Origin: CAYLSO01 sp964386525
GTDB taxonomy: Bacteria > Eisenbacteria > RBG-16-71-46 > DASYSL01
DNA length: 7,634 nucleotides
NCBI GenBank assembly: GCA_964386525.1
Contig: CAYLSO010000010.1
Span: 1-7,634 of the forward strand
Direction of reading: 5' to 3'
The translations under genes and the position numbers were made by a program. Position 1 is the first letter of the stretch; each line of letters starts with the position of its first letter. The notes under the pieces are model-generated. The model was not told the origin of the DNA. It saw nothing but the letters and a program-made list of their open reading frames with translations, and did no database searches. Of this stretch, positions 1 to 5,761 are shown in pieces.

Positions 1-738
1 GCTCCACTCGGGGTCGCTCTTGAGCACCGAGGCCAGCGTGTCCGAGATCGTCTCGCCCTCGAAGAGCTGGTGCCCGGCGAGCATCTCGAAGAGCACGACG
101 CCGAACGCCCACACGTCGGCTCGCCGGTCGGCGGCCTGCCCGCGGGCCTGCTCGGGGCTCATGTAGGCGGCGGTGCCGAGGATGACGTTCGCCGAGGTCA
201 TGTGCGCCGTCAGGGTCGGCGACTGCGTGGGATCGCCGCCCGCGGCCGCGGCCTCGCCCTCGAGCGCCTTGGCCAGACCGAAGTCGAGGACCTTCACCTG
301 CCCGCCGGCCGAGAACTTGATGTTGGCGGGCTTGAGATCGCGGTGGATGACGCCCTTCTCGTGCGCGTACTCGAGCGCCTCGGCGATCTGCCGGGCGGCG
401 ACCAGCGCCTCCTCGATCGGCAGCCCACCGCGTTTCAGCCGCAGCGCCAGGTCCTCGCCCTCGACCAGCTCCATGGCCAGGAAGCGCACGCGGTCGGCGG
501 CGTGCAGGCCGTAGATGGCGGCGATGTGCGGATGGTTCAGCGCCGCCAGCAGGCGCGCCTCGCGCTCGAAGCGGGCGATGCGCTCGGGGTCGAGGGCGAA
601 GAGGTCGGGCAGGACCTTGATGGCCACCTCGCGCCCGAGGGCGGGATCGGTGGCCTTCCAGACGACGCCCATGCCGCCCTCGCCGATCTTGGCGGCGAGG
701 CGGTAGGTGCCGAGGGTGCTGTCAGGAGCGAGGGTCAG
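1..738 (-). CDS. Serine/threonine protein kinase, PknB-type catalytic domain (N-terminal part, runs off left edge)
   Basis: Hanks-type kinase that would phosphorylate Ser/Thr on partner proteins using ATP. The 246 visible codons hold nearly the whole catalytic domain: glycine loop GEGGMGVVW (residues 19-27), ATP-anchoring Lys41 in VAIK, helix-C Glu60, catalytic loop HRDLKPAN (132-139, Asp134), DFG (152-154), the SPE form of the APE motif (194-196) and DVWAFG (208-213). All key residues are present, so it should be active. No ATG lies upstream of the glycine loop; the only in-frame Met near the N-terminus is inside the loop (Met23). I chose CTG at 738-736 because a perfect GGAGG (749-745) sits 6 bases upstream and the resulting N-terminus resembles that of related kinases (MTLAPGT.LG.Y type). 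The C-terminal part, often a membrane segment plus sensor or WD40/TPR domains in this group, lies outside the window. It is divergent from the FAD oxidase gene. Family is certain; substrate is unknown. Confidence 0.93.
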   Translation of the reverse strand, partial: MTLAPDSTLGTYRLAAKIGEGGMGVVWKATDPALGREVAIKVLPDLFALDPERIARFEREARLLAALNHPHIAAIYGLHAADRVRFLAMELVEGEDLALRLKRGGLPIEEALVAARQIAEALEYAHEKGVIHRDLKPANIKFSAGGQVKVLDFGLAKALEGEAAAAGGDPTQSPTLTAHMTSANVILGTAAYMSPEQARGQAADRRADVWAFGVVLFEMLAGHQLFEGETISDTLASVLKSDPEWS

Positions 739-744
739 GGGATA

Positions 745-749
745 CCTCC
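745..749 (-). promoter_or_regulatory. Ribosome binding site that decides the CTG start of the kinase
   Basis: GGAGG on the minus strand, 6 bases upstream of CTG (738-736). No ATG, GTG or TTG in frame lies at a suitable distance, so this Shine-Dalgarno is the main argument for CTG initiation. Confidence 0.6.
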
Positions 750-767
750 GGGCAACGGGACCCGGCG

Positions 768-795
768 AATATAGGGAAGCCCCGCGGCAGGGCAA
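768..795 (-). promoter_or_regulatory. Candidate promoter of the kinase gene
   Basis: On the minus strand, TTGCCC (795-790) lies 16 bases before TATATT (773-768). The -10 box matches TATAAT at five of six positions and the -35 matches TTGACA at four of six. Transcription would begin near 761, giving a leader of about 23 bases that just accommodates the GGAGG at 749-745. This AT-rich patch stands out in GC-rich surroundings. Recognised by eye only. Confidence 0.4.
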
Positions 796-934
796 AGGGC
801 CGGCGCGGAGCGTGGCGACGGATTCACCGGATACTGACAATTCCATCTTGTGCGGCGGCATGCCCGGGTCCAGACTCCTAGGCCTTCCACCGTCCGCGGC
901 CGCCCGACAGAGTCCAAATCCCCCTGGAGGCGGC

Positions 935-2359
935 ATGTCTGCCTATTCCATTCTCAAGACCGATGGCGGCCGCGTTTCTCTCTCCGAGCAATCCCTCAAC
1001 TCCTTCGCCGCCCGCTTCGGCGGCCGGCTGATCTCTCCCGACCACGCCGAGTACGACCGGACGCGGGTGATCTGGAACGCCATGATCGACCGGCGTCCCG
1101 GGCTGATCGCCCAGTGCCGCAACGCCGACGACGTCGTGCAGGCGGTGCGCTTCGCGCGCGAGAACCGGATCCTGACCGCGGTGCGCGGCGCCGGCCACAA
1201 CATCGCCGGCCACTCGGTATGCGAGGGCGGGCTGATGATCGACCTGTCGCCGATGAAGTCGGTACAGGTGGACGCGGCGCGGCGCACGGTGCGCGTCGAG
1301 CCCGGCGTGACCCTGGGCGAGATGGACCGTGCCACCCAGGCGCACGGCCTGGCCACACCCGCCGGCATCAATTCCACGACCGGCGTGGCCGGCCTGGCCC
1401 TCGGCGGCGGCTTCGGCTGGCTGAGCCGCAAGTACGGCCTGACCCTCGACAATCTGATCTCCGCCGAAGTCGTCACCGCCGACGGGGAGCAGGTGCGCGC
1501 CAGCGAGGGGAGCTACCCCGACCTCTTCTGGGGCATCCGGGGCGGGGGCGGCAATCTCGGCGTCGTCACCGCGTTCGAGTTCCGCGCCCACCCGGTGGGG
1601 CCGGAAGTCCTGGCCGGGCTCATCGTGCATCCCTTCGCCGACGCGCCGCGGCTGCTGCGCCAGTACCGCGACTGCGTCGCCCAGGCGCCCGACGAGCTGA
1701 CCGTGTGGACGGTGCTGCGCAAAGCGCCGCCGCTGCCGTTCCTGCCGGTCGAGGTGCACGGCCAGATGATTCTCATCTTCGCCGCCTGCTACGCCGGGCC
1801 GATCGAGGAAGGGGAGAGGGCGCTGCAGACTCTGCGCTCACTCGGCCGGCCGATCGCCGACGGGGTCGCACCGGGGCCGTTCGCGGGCTGGCAGAGTGCT
1901 TTCGACCCCCTGATGACCCCGGGAATGCGCAACTATTGGAAGTCGCACAATTTCACGGGGCTCTCCGACGGGCTGATCGACACCGTCCTGGAGAAGGTGG
2001 AGCAGCTTCCCTCGGCGCACTCGGAGGCGTTCATCGGCCACCTGGGCGGGGCCGCCAGCCGCGTGCCGACGGAGGCGACGGCCTACCCGCACCGCGACGC
2101 GATGTTCGTGCTCAACGTGCACGCGCGCTGGGAGGACGCGGGCGACGACGACCGTTGCATCGCCTGGGCGCGGGACTGCTTCGCCGCCGCCGGCCCGTTC
2201 GCCACCGGCGGCGTGTACATCAACTTCATGCCCGGCGACGAGGCCGAGCGCGTGCCCGCCGCCTACGGCGCGAATTATCAGCGGCTGGCGGCGCTCAAGC
2301 GGGAGTACGATCCCGACAATCTGTTCCGGCTGAACCAGAACGTCCGGCCGGGGGCGTAG
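935..2359 (+). CDS. FAD-linked oxidase of the berberine-bridge-enzyme / 6-hydroxy-D-nicotine oxidase type
   Basis: Flavoprotein oxidase of 474 residues that would oxidise a small hydroxylated, amine or sugar-type substrate and pass electrons to oxygen or another acceptor; the substrate cannot be read from sequence. An FAD-binding (PCMH-type) domain spans about residues 55-220: RGAGH (84-88), where His88 is the expected 8-alpha-histidyl FAD attachment residue, then TPAGIN...GLALGGGFG (141-161) and DLFWGIRGGGGNLGVVT (196-212). A substrate domain follows, and the C-terminal BBE segment (about 444-472) has the typical YGANYQRL...YDPDNLFR...N pattern. The Cys that gives plant BBE enzymes a second covalent flavin bond is absent (NSTTG at 147-150), so single attachment is expected. 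Length is normal for the bacterial family. ATG 935 was chosen because GGAGG (926-930) precedes it by 4 bases; the frame is open farther upstream but lacks such a site. No signal peptide, so cytoplasmic. Confidence 0.9.
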   Translation: MSAYSILKTDGGRVSLSEQSLNSFAARFGGRLISPDHAEYDRTRVIWNAMIDRRPGLIAQCRNADDVVQAVRFARENRILTAVRGAGHNIAGHSVCEGGLMIDLSPMKSVQVDAARRTVRVEPGVTLGEMDRATQAHGLATPAGINSTTGVAGLALGGGFGWLSRKYGLTLDNLISAEVVTADGEQVRASEGSYPDLFWGIRGGGGNLGVVTAFEFRAHPVGPEVLAGLIVHPFADAPRLLRQYRDCVAQAPDELTVWTVLRKAPPLPFLPVEVHGQMILIFAACYAGPIEEGERALQTLRSLGRPIADGVAPGPFAGWQSAFDPLMTPGMRNYWKSHNFTGLSDGLIDTVLEKVEQLPSAHSEAFIGHLGGAASRVPTEATAYPHRDAMFVLNVHARWEDAGDDDRCIAWARDCFAAAGPFATGGVYINFMPGDEAERVPAAYGANYQRLAALKREYDPDNLFRLNQNVRPGA

Positions 2360-2398
2360 GACCCGGCGGCTCTCGATCGGGTGGCGCCCGGAGGGAAG

Positions 2399-2427
2399 CG
2401 GTCCGGGCCGCCGTCCCGGTCGGACCG
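2399..2427. repeat. Short inverted repeat between the oxidase and phosphatase genes
   Basis: CGGTCCG (2399-2405) and CGGACCG (2421-2427) form a perfect 7-base-pair arm pair around a 15-base GC-rich loop. It lies in the 91-base gap between two plus-strand genes. No T-run follows, so it is not a convincing intrinsic terminator; it may be chance in GC-rich DNA or a weak processing or pause site. Confidence 0.3.
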
Positions 2428-2450
2428 CCGACGAAGCCCGAGGAGATCTC

Positions 2451-2999
2451 ATGCTCGGCCGCATCGGGGGCGGTATGTTCGCCGCTCTCATCCTTGCCGT
2501 TTGCGGGCTCGGCCCGGCTGCCGCCGCACCGGGCAGCCCCGCGGATACCACCGTCACCACCGTCCTGCTCGTGCGCCACGCCGAGAAGAACGCGCACGCC
2601 CCGGGCGGCGACGCGGGCCTCAGCATGAAGGGGATGCAGCGCGCCCGGGAGCTCTCCCGGGCGCTGCGGGACGCCGGCGTGGATGCGGTCTACGCCAGCC
2701 AGTTCCCGCGGGCGCGGCTCACCGCCGAGCCGCTGGCCCGGGCGCTGGCCGATTCGGTCCGCGTCTACGACGCCAACGACCTCGAGGCGCTGGCCGCCCG
2801 GATCCGCTCCGGCCACCGCGGGCAGACCGTGCTCGTGGTGGGCCACAGCGACACCGTCGCGCAGACCATCGAGTGCCTCACCGGGCAGCGGCTGCCCGAA
2901 GACGAGGCGGTCGCCTACGACAAGCTCTACTTGCTGATCCTGGGCCCCGGCGGGGCGAACCGTCTGCTGCGCCTGCGCTACGGAGCGCCGGCGGAGTAG
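2451..2999 (+). CDS. Secreted histidine phosphatase superfamily protein (SixA / phosphoglycerate-mutase-like)
   Basis: A 182-residue member of the histidine phosphatase (branch 1) superfamily, whose catalytic His is transiently phosphorylated. LLVRHAEKN (39-47) supplies Arg42 and nucleophile His43; YASQFPRARLTAE (81-93) carries the second phosphate-binding Arg (probably Arg87); VVGHSD (129-134) supplies the second catalytic His132. The N-terminus (about residues 1-26) has a hydrophobic stretch ending in GPAAAA, a plausible signal peptide, so export to the periplasm or beyond is expected, unlike cytoplasmic SixA. Cys18 is in LAVC, a poor lipobox because of Val at -1, so I do not call a lipoprotein. 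The start is well supported: AGGAG (2441-2445) lies 5 bases before ATG. It follows the FAD oxidase by 91 bases on the same strand and may share its transcript. Substrate unknown; proteins of this form are usually annotated only as histidine phosphatase family. Confidence 0.88.
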   Translation: MLGRIGGGMFAALILAVCGLGPAAAAPGSPADTTVTTVLLVRHAEKNAHAPGGDAGLSMKGMQRARELSRALRDAGVDAVYASQFPRARLTAEPLARALADSVRVYDANDLEALAARIRSGHRGQTVLVVGHSDTVAQTIECLTGQRLPEDEAVAYDKLYLLILGPGGANRLLRLRYGAPAE

Positions 3000-3029
3000 G
3001 CGGGCCGGGAGCGGGGCCGCCAAACGCGC

Positions 3030-3056
3030 CGAGGGCGCCCGACCTGGGCGCCCTCG
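3030..3056. terminator. Hairpin between convergent genes, likely bidirectional terminator
   Basis: CGAGGGCGCCC (3030-3040), loop GACCT, then GGGCGCCCTCG (3046-3056): a perfect 11-base-pair stem with a 5-base loop. It lies midway between the plus-strand phosphatase stop (2999) and the minus-strand FAS1 stop (3089). T-tracts are weak on both sides (ACCTTCT on the plus strand; GCGCGTTTGG on the minus strand), common in very GC-rich genomes. Position and stem strength favour a shared terminator. Confidence 0.7.
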
Positions 3057-3088
3057 ACCTTCTACCTCCGGCTGGCTGGCCGCGGCAG

Positions 3089-3628
3089 TTACGGCAGCAA
3101 CACCCCGGCGACCGCGTGGATCAGGCCGTTGCTGGCCGGCACGTCGGTGACGATGATCTCGGCTCCGTCGATGTAGTACTTGCCGCCCATCGAGGTGATC
3201 TCGGCCTTGTCGCCGTTCAGCATCTTCAGGTAGCTGGACATGGTCACCTCGGCCGCGTCCTTGCGCCCCTTGGTCACGTGATAGAGCAGGATGTTCTTCA
3301 CCGCGTCGGCGTTCGCAGCCTGGTACGAAGCGCAGTTCCCCTCGGTGATGCCGATGGCCGCGAAGGCGTCGTCGGTCGGCGCGAAAACCGCGTACTGGCC
3401 CTTCTGGCTCAGGGTGGCGACGATGTCGGGGTACTTGGTGACCAGGCAGAGCAACACGTCGAACGAGCCGGCGTACATGCCGGAGGTGTTCACCTCGATG
3501 GCCTTGTCCACCAGGGTCGGCGAGGCCGCGGCCGGCCGGCTGCCGTAGTTGCCGGCCAGCGCGTCGCCGGCGACACCGATGAGGGCCAACAGGGCGAGGG
3601 TGATGAAGAGTGCAGGCTTGCGAGCCAT
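3089..3628 (-). CDS. Secreted fasciclin (FAS1) domain protein
   Basis: A 179-residue exported protein with one FAS1 domain, a fold used for cell adhesion or matrix contacts; exact role unknown. Residues 1-25 form a clear signal peptide (MARKPALF, Leu/Ala-rich core, GDALA cleavage-like end). The FAS1 domain fills about 38-179: the H1 motif reads YAVFAPTDDAFA (79-90), the YH pair is in LLYHVTKG (114-121), and the H2 motif is NGLIHAVAGVLLP at the extreme C-terminus (167-179). Two cysteines (Cys61, Cys99) could form a disulfide after export. Length is typical for a minimal signal-plus-FAS1 protein; there is no second domain or anchor. AGGAGG on the minus strand (3642-3637) lies 8 bases upstream of ATG, supporting the start. 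It is convergent with the phosphatase gene and divergent from the trp leader, so transcribed alone as far as the window shows. Confidence 0.92.
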   Translation of the reverse strand: MARKPALFITLALLALIGVAGDALAGNYGSRPAAASPTLVDKAIEVNTSGMYAGSFDVLLCLVTKYPDIVATLSQKGQYAVFAPTDDAFAAIGITEGNCASYQAANADAVKNILLYHVTKGRKDAAEVTMSSYLKMLNGDKAEITSMGGKYYIDGAEIIVTDVPASNGLIHAVAGVLLP

Positions 3629-3951
3629 GGCGAAGACCTCCTGAGTCGGTTAGGGGCTACGGGAGACGGCTTTCGTCCTGGTCCGCGGCTGATCGAGATC
3701 CGGCGACCGATCGGCCCGGCAGACGCCCGATTCAGGCGCGCCGGCGCGACCTTGGGGAGCGCTTGCGACAGCCCCACATCCGCGACGTGCCCCTTGGATG
3801 CGCTCATCACCCGGAGATTCGCCGACGGTGGTCAGTGATTCGCAAAGCCGGACGCGCCCCGGGCGGGGGGCCCGCCGACGGGGAGGGCCCGGACCCCGCC
3901 GACATGGCGGCCACCCGGGCAGCCGCCCGCACCTCCGCCCTTACTGTCCCC
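3629..3951. other. Intergenic stretch without a recognisable gene
   Basis: Divergent spacer between the FAS1 gene (minus) and the trp leader promoter (plus). The open frames here run antisense or as extensions of neighbours, are Arg/Pro/Gly-rich as expected from GC-biased noncoding DNA, and lack good ribosome sites. It must contain the FAS1 promoter, but I see no convincing -35/-10 pair. GC-rich short inverted repeats occur around 3856-3896 without a T-run. Confidence 0.5.
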
Positions 3952-3981
3952 TTGACGGCGCCCGCCGCGGTGGGGTTCAAT
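3952..3981 (+). promoter_or_regulatory. Promoter of the trp leader and trpB2
   Basis: TTGACG (3952-3957, five of six matches to TTGACA) is followed after 18 bases by TTCAAT (3976-3981, four of six matches to TATAAT). Transcription would start near 3988-3990, about 55 bases before the leader peptide ATG and about 250 bases before trpB2. Its placement ahead of the attenuator is what the regulatory model requires. No Trp-repressor operator was recognised. Confidence 0.6.
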
Positions 3982-4042
3982 CATCGGCACCTGCGCCGCG
4001 GCGGTTGCCGCCGGCGCCCCGGATCGAAAGGAAGGCAGGTCC

Positions 4043-4123
4043 ATGCTCCGTACCCTCTGCAATCGATGGTGGTGGTGCCCGCCACTGAGCAGTGGGAGGA
4101 GTGTGGACGCGCTCGCCACCTGA
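4043..4123 (+). CDS. trpL: Tryptophan-rich leader peptide of a transcription attenuator (26 aa)
   Basis: A 26-codon reading frame starting MLRTLCNRWWWC and ending DALAT before TGA (4121-4123). Three consecutive Trp codons (TGG at 4067-4075, residues 9-11) are very rare by chance and are the hallmark of trp leader peptides, where a ribosome stalls when charged Trp-tRNA is scarce. A purine-rich site AAAGGAAGG (4027-4035) lies 7 bases upstream of ATG, so translation is plausible. The peptide itself probably has no activity; its translation senses Trp-tRNA. The Trp codons lie immediately before the first arm of a hairpin (4082-4086), and a Rho-independent terminator begins 27 bases after the stop codon. 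It has the same orientation as trpB2, whose ATG is 115 bases beyond the leader stop. Translation itself is unproven. Confidence 0.85.
   Translation: MLRTLCNRWWWCPPLSSGRSVDALAT
4071..4120 (+). promoter_or_regulatory. Attenuator protector structure (1:2 pairing)
   Basis: Two nested pairings would keep the antiterminator strand occupied. The inner hairpin is CCACT (4082-4086), loop GAGC, AGTGG (4091-4095). The outer helix is GGTGGTG (4071-4077), overlapping the Trp codons, with CGCCACC (4114-4120) next to the leader stop: seven pairs including one T·G wobble. A ribosome stalled on the Trp codons would cover about as far as 4085 and open both. A ribosome that has moved to the stop lets the inner hairpin re-form behind it. 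Pairings were found by eye, not by energy calculation. Confidence 0.65.
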
Positions 4124-4158
4124 CCGGTTTCTCTCGAGCCCCCGTTTCCGCCCGCTGC
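4089..4158 (+). promoter_or_regulatory. Attenuator antiterminator (2:3 pairing)
   Basis: GCAGTGGG (4089-4096) is complementary to CCCGCTGC (4151-4158) over all eight positions with a single T·G wobble. After one mismatch (A4097/G4150) it continues with GGAG (4098-4101) against TTCC (4146-4149), again with one wobble. The second strand is almost the whole 5' arm of the terminator, so the two structures exclude each other. The first strand is the same one captured by the inner 1:2 hairpin (4091-4095). This three-way competition is the defining logic of ribosome-mediated attenuation. Confidence 0.7.
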
Positions 4159-4187
4159 GTCAGCATCCGCAGCGGGTTTTTCGTTTT
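4151..4187 (+). terminator. Rho-independent terminator of the trpB2 leader (attenuator, 3:4 pairing)
   Basis: CCCGCTGCG (4151-4159), 8-base loop, CGCAGCGGG (4168-4176): nine perfect pairs followed at once by TTTTTCGTTTT (4177-4187). This is the only classical T-rich intrinsic terminator in the window. It points toward trpB2 and ends 51 bases before its start codon, so it would stop transcription before the gene unless the antiterminator forms. Confidence 0.9.
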
Positions 4188-4238
4188 CCCGAGCCGGCCG
4201 CACCGCACCCGGTGTCACGACAACGCGCGAGGACCGCC

Positions 4239-5594
4239 ATGCAAGCGACCAAGATCCTGCTCGACGAACGGGAGATGCCCCGGCAGTGGTACAACATCCA
4301 GGCCGATCTCCCCACGCCGCTGCCGCCGGTGCTGCACCCCGGCACGCGGCAGCCGGTCGGACCCGAGGACCTGGCGCCGATCTTTCCGATGGGGCTCATC
4401 CTCCAGGAGGTCAGCCAGGAGCGGTTCATCGACATCCCCGAGGAGGTCGTCGACATCTACCGCCTGTGGCGCCCCACGCCCCTGGTGCGGGCCCGACGGC
4501 TCGAGCAGGCGCTCGGCACGCCGGCGCGCATCTACTACAAGTGGGAAGGCGTCAGCCCCGCGGGCAGCCACAAGGCGAACACGTCGGTGCCGCAGGCCTA
4601 CTACAACCGCGCCGAGGGGGTGGGGCGCCTGGCCACCGAGACGGGCGCCGGGCAGTGGGGCAGCGCGCTGGCCTTCGCCTGCAGCCTGTTCGGCATGGAG
4701 TGCAAGGTCTACATGGTGCGGGTGAGCTACGAGCAGAAGCCCTACCGCCGGATGCTGATGGAGTCGTGGGGGGCGAGCTGCGTGCCGAGCCCGAGCGACC
4801 AGACCGGCGCCGGCCGGGCGATCCTCCGGCAGGACCCCGACTCGCCCGGGTCGCTGGGCATCGCCATCAGCGAGGCGGTGGAGGACGCCGCCGCGCGCGC
4901 CGACACCAAGTACTCGCTCGGCAGCGTGCTGAACCACGTGCTGCTGCACCAGACGGTGATCGGGCTGGAGGCGCGCAAGCAGCTCGACAAGGCGGGGGAT
5001 TACCCCGACGTGGTGATCGGCTGCGTGGGCGGCGGTTCCAACTTCGCGGGCCTGGCGCTGCCCTTCGTGCGCGACAAGATCGTGGAGGGGAGACGCACCC
5101 GGATCGTGGCCGTGGAGCCGGCGGCCTGCCCCAGCCTCACCCGCGGGGAATACCGTTACGATTTCGGTGACACGGCCGGCCTGACGCCGCTGCTCAAGAT
5201 GCACACCCTCGGCCACGACTACGTGCCCCCGCCGATCCACGCCGGCGGGCTGCGCTACCACGGCATGGCGCCGCTCCTGTGCCACCTCTACGATCTCGGA
5301 CTCATCGAGGCCGAGGCCTACCGGCAGACCCCCGTCTTCGAGTCGGCGGTGCTGTTCGCGCGCACGGAAGGCCACCTGCCCGCCCCCGAGACCGCGCACG
5401 CCATCCACGCGGCGGTGGTGGAGGCGCGGCGCTGCCAGGTGAGCGGCGAGGCGAAGACCATCGTCTTCAATGCCAGCGGCCACGGGCACTTCGACCTGGC
5501 GTCGTACCACCAGTACTTCGCCGGCGAGCTGGTAGATGAGGGATACGCGGGGGAGGGGAATCCCGAGGCCGCGGTGAAGGAGGTGGGGCGGTAG
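4239..5594 (+). CDS. trpB2: TrpB2-type tryptophan synthase beta chain
   Basis: PLP-dependent enzyme of 451 residues that joins indole and L-serine (TrpB2 members may also use phosphoserine) to make L-tryptophan, in the cytoplasm. TrpB2 features are clear: a long N-terminal region (about 1-95) including QWYNIQADLP and PIFPMGLILQEVS, then RPTPLVRA (78-85). PLP-binding Lys112 is in GSHKANT (109-115); ETGAGQWGSALA (134-145) follows; the cofactor phosphate loop is CVGGGSNFAG (262-271); RTEGHLPAPETAHA (375-388) and SGHGHFD (413-419) close the active site. The catalytic set looks complete. The start at 4239 has GAGGA (4229-4233) 5 bases upstream; the frame opens earlier at 4092 but that extension crosses the terminator and is not protein-like. 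No trpA or other trp gene is adjacent in view. Expression is probably governed by the Trp-codon attenuator immediately upstream, which supports a genuine tryptophan-making role. Confidence 0.95.
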   Translation: MQATKILLDEREMPRQWYNIQADLPTPLPPVLHPGTRQPVGPEDLAPIFPMGLILQEVSQERFIDIPEEVVDIYRLWRPTPLVRARRLEQALGTPARIYYKWEGVSPAGSHKANTSVPQAYYNRAEGVGRLATETGAGQWGSALAFACSLFGMECKVYMVRVSYEQKPYRRMLMESWGASCVPSPSDQTGAGRAILRQDPDSPGSLGIAISEAVEDAAARADTKYSLGSVLNHVLLHQTVIGLEARKQLDKAGDYPDVVIGCVGGGSNFAGLALPFVRDKIVEGRRTRIVAVEPAACPSLTRGEYRYDFGDTAGLTPLLKMHTLGHDYVPPPIHAGGLRYHGMAPLLCHLYDLGLIEAEAYRQTPVFESAVLFARTEGHLPAPETAHAIHAAVVEARRCQVSGEAKTIVFNASGHGHFDLASYHQYFAGELVDEGYAGEGNPEAAVKEVGR

Positions 5595-5761
5595 CGCGCG
5601 GGGCCGGCGGATCCGGTTTCCGCAGAGACCTTGACCGGACGGGGGGCATCGCTCACAGTCGTCGGGTCCGGAGTCCCTTCCGGTGTCTGTCTGGCTGGGC
5701 CGCGGCCGGTCACACGATCGTCGCCATCACCACTCGACTGGCCGTCAAGGAGAGTCCAGCT
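5595..5761 (+). other. Gap between trpB2 and the CHRD gene with a weak candidate promoter
   Basis: 167 bases without a gene. TTGACC (5631-5636) followed after 17 bases by CACAGT (5654-5659) is a poor promoter candidate (five and three matches of six). Small inverted repeats (GCGGA/TCCGC at 5607-5623 and CCGGA/TCCGG at 5668-5683) lack T-runs. AAGGAG (5747-5752), 9 bases before ATG, serves the CHRD gene. It is unresolved whether the CHRD gene has its own promoter. Confidence 0.25.

Noticed and set aside
70..774. Long plus-strand open frame opposite the kinase
   Set aside because: Antisense shadow of the kinase; low-complexity Gly/Arg/Leu composition, while the minus strand shows every kinase motif.
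2484..2507. Lipoprotein signal in the histidine phosphatase (Cys18)
   Set aside because: LAVC has Val at -1, a poor lipobox, and a good signal-peptidase I-like AAAA end follows.
850..2628. 592-codon plus-strand frame overlapping the FAD oxidase
   Set aside because: Arg-rich alternate-frame translation caused by high GC; no domain motif, and it runs through the real gene and into the next.
2381..3838. 485-codon plus-strand frame over the phosphatase and FAS1 genes
   Set aside because: Spans two genes on opposite strands and a terminator; composition typical of noncoding frames in GC-rich DNA.
3832..4218. 128-codon minus-strand frame in the FAS1-trpB2 gap
   Set aside because: Runs antisense through the leader peptide and terminator, low complexity, no recognised domain.
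4092..4238. In-frame 49-codon N-terminal extension of trpB2
   Set aside because: It crosses the T-rich terminator, is Arg/Pro-rich, lacks a family match, and the ATG at 4239 has a well-placed GAGGA. TrpB2 proteins normally begin near this point.
3988..4238. T-box riboswitch or TRAP-type control of trpB2
   Set aside because: No T-box consensus sequence and no row of regularly spaced GAG/TAG repeats is visible; the Trp-codon ORF plus competing helices explain the leader better.
4215..5510. 431-codon minus-strand frame opposite trpB2
   Set aside because: Mirror of the TrpB2 codons, His/Arg/Val/Gly-rich without motifs.
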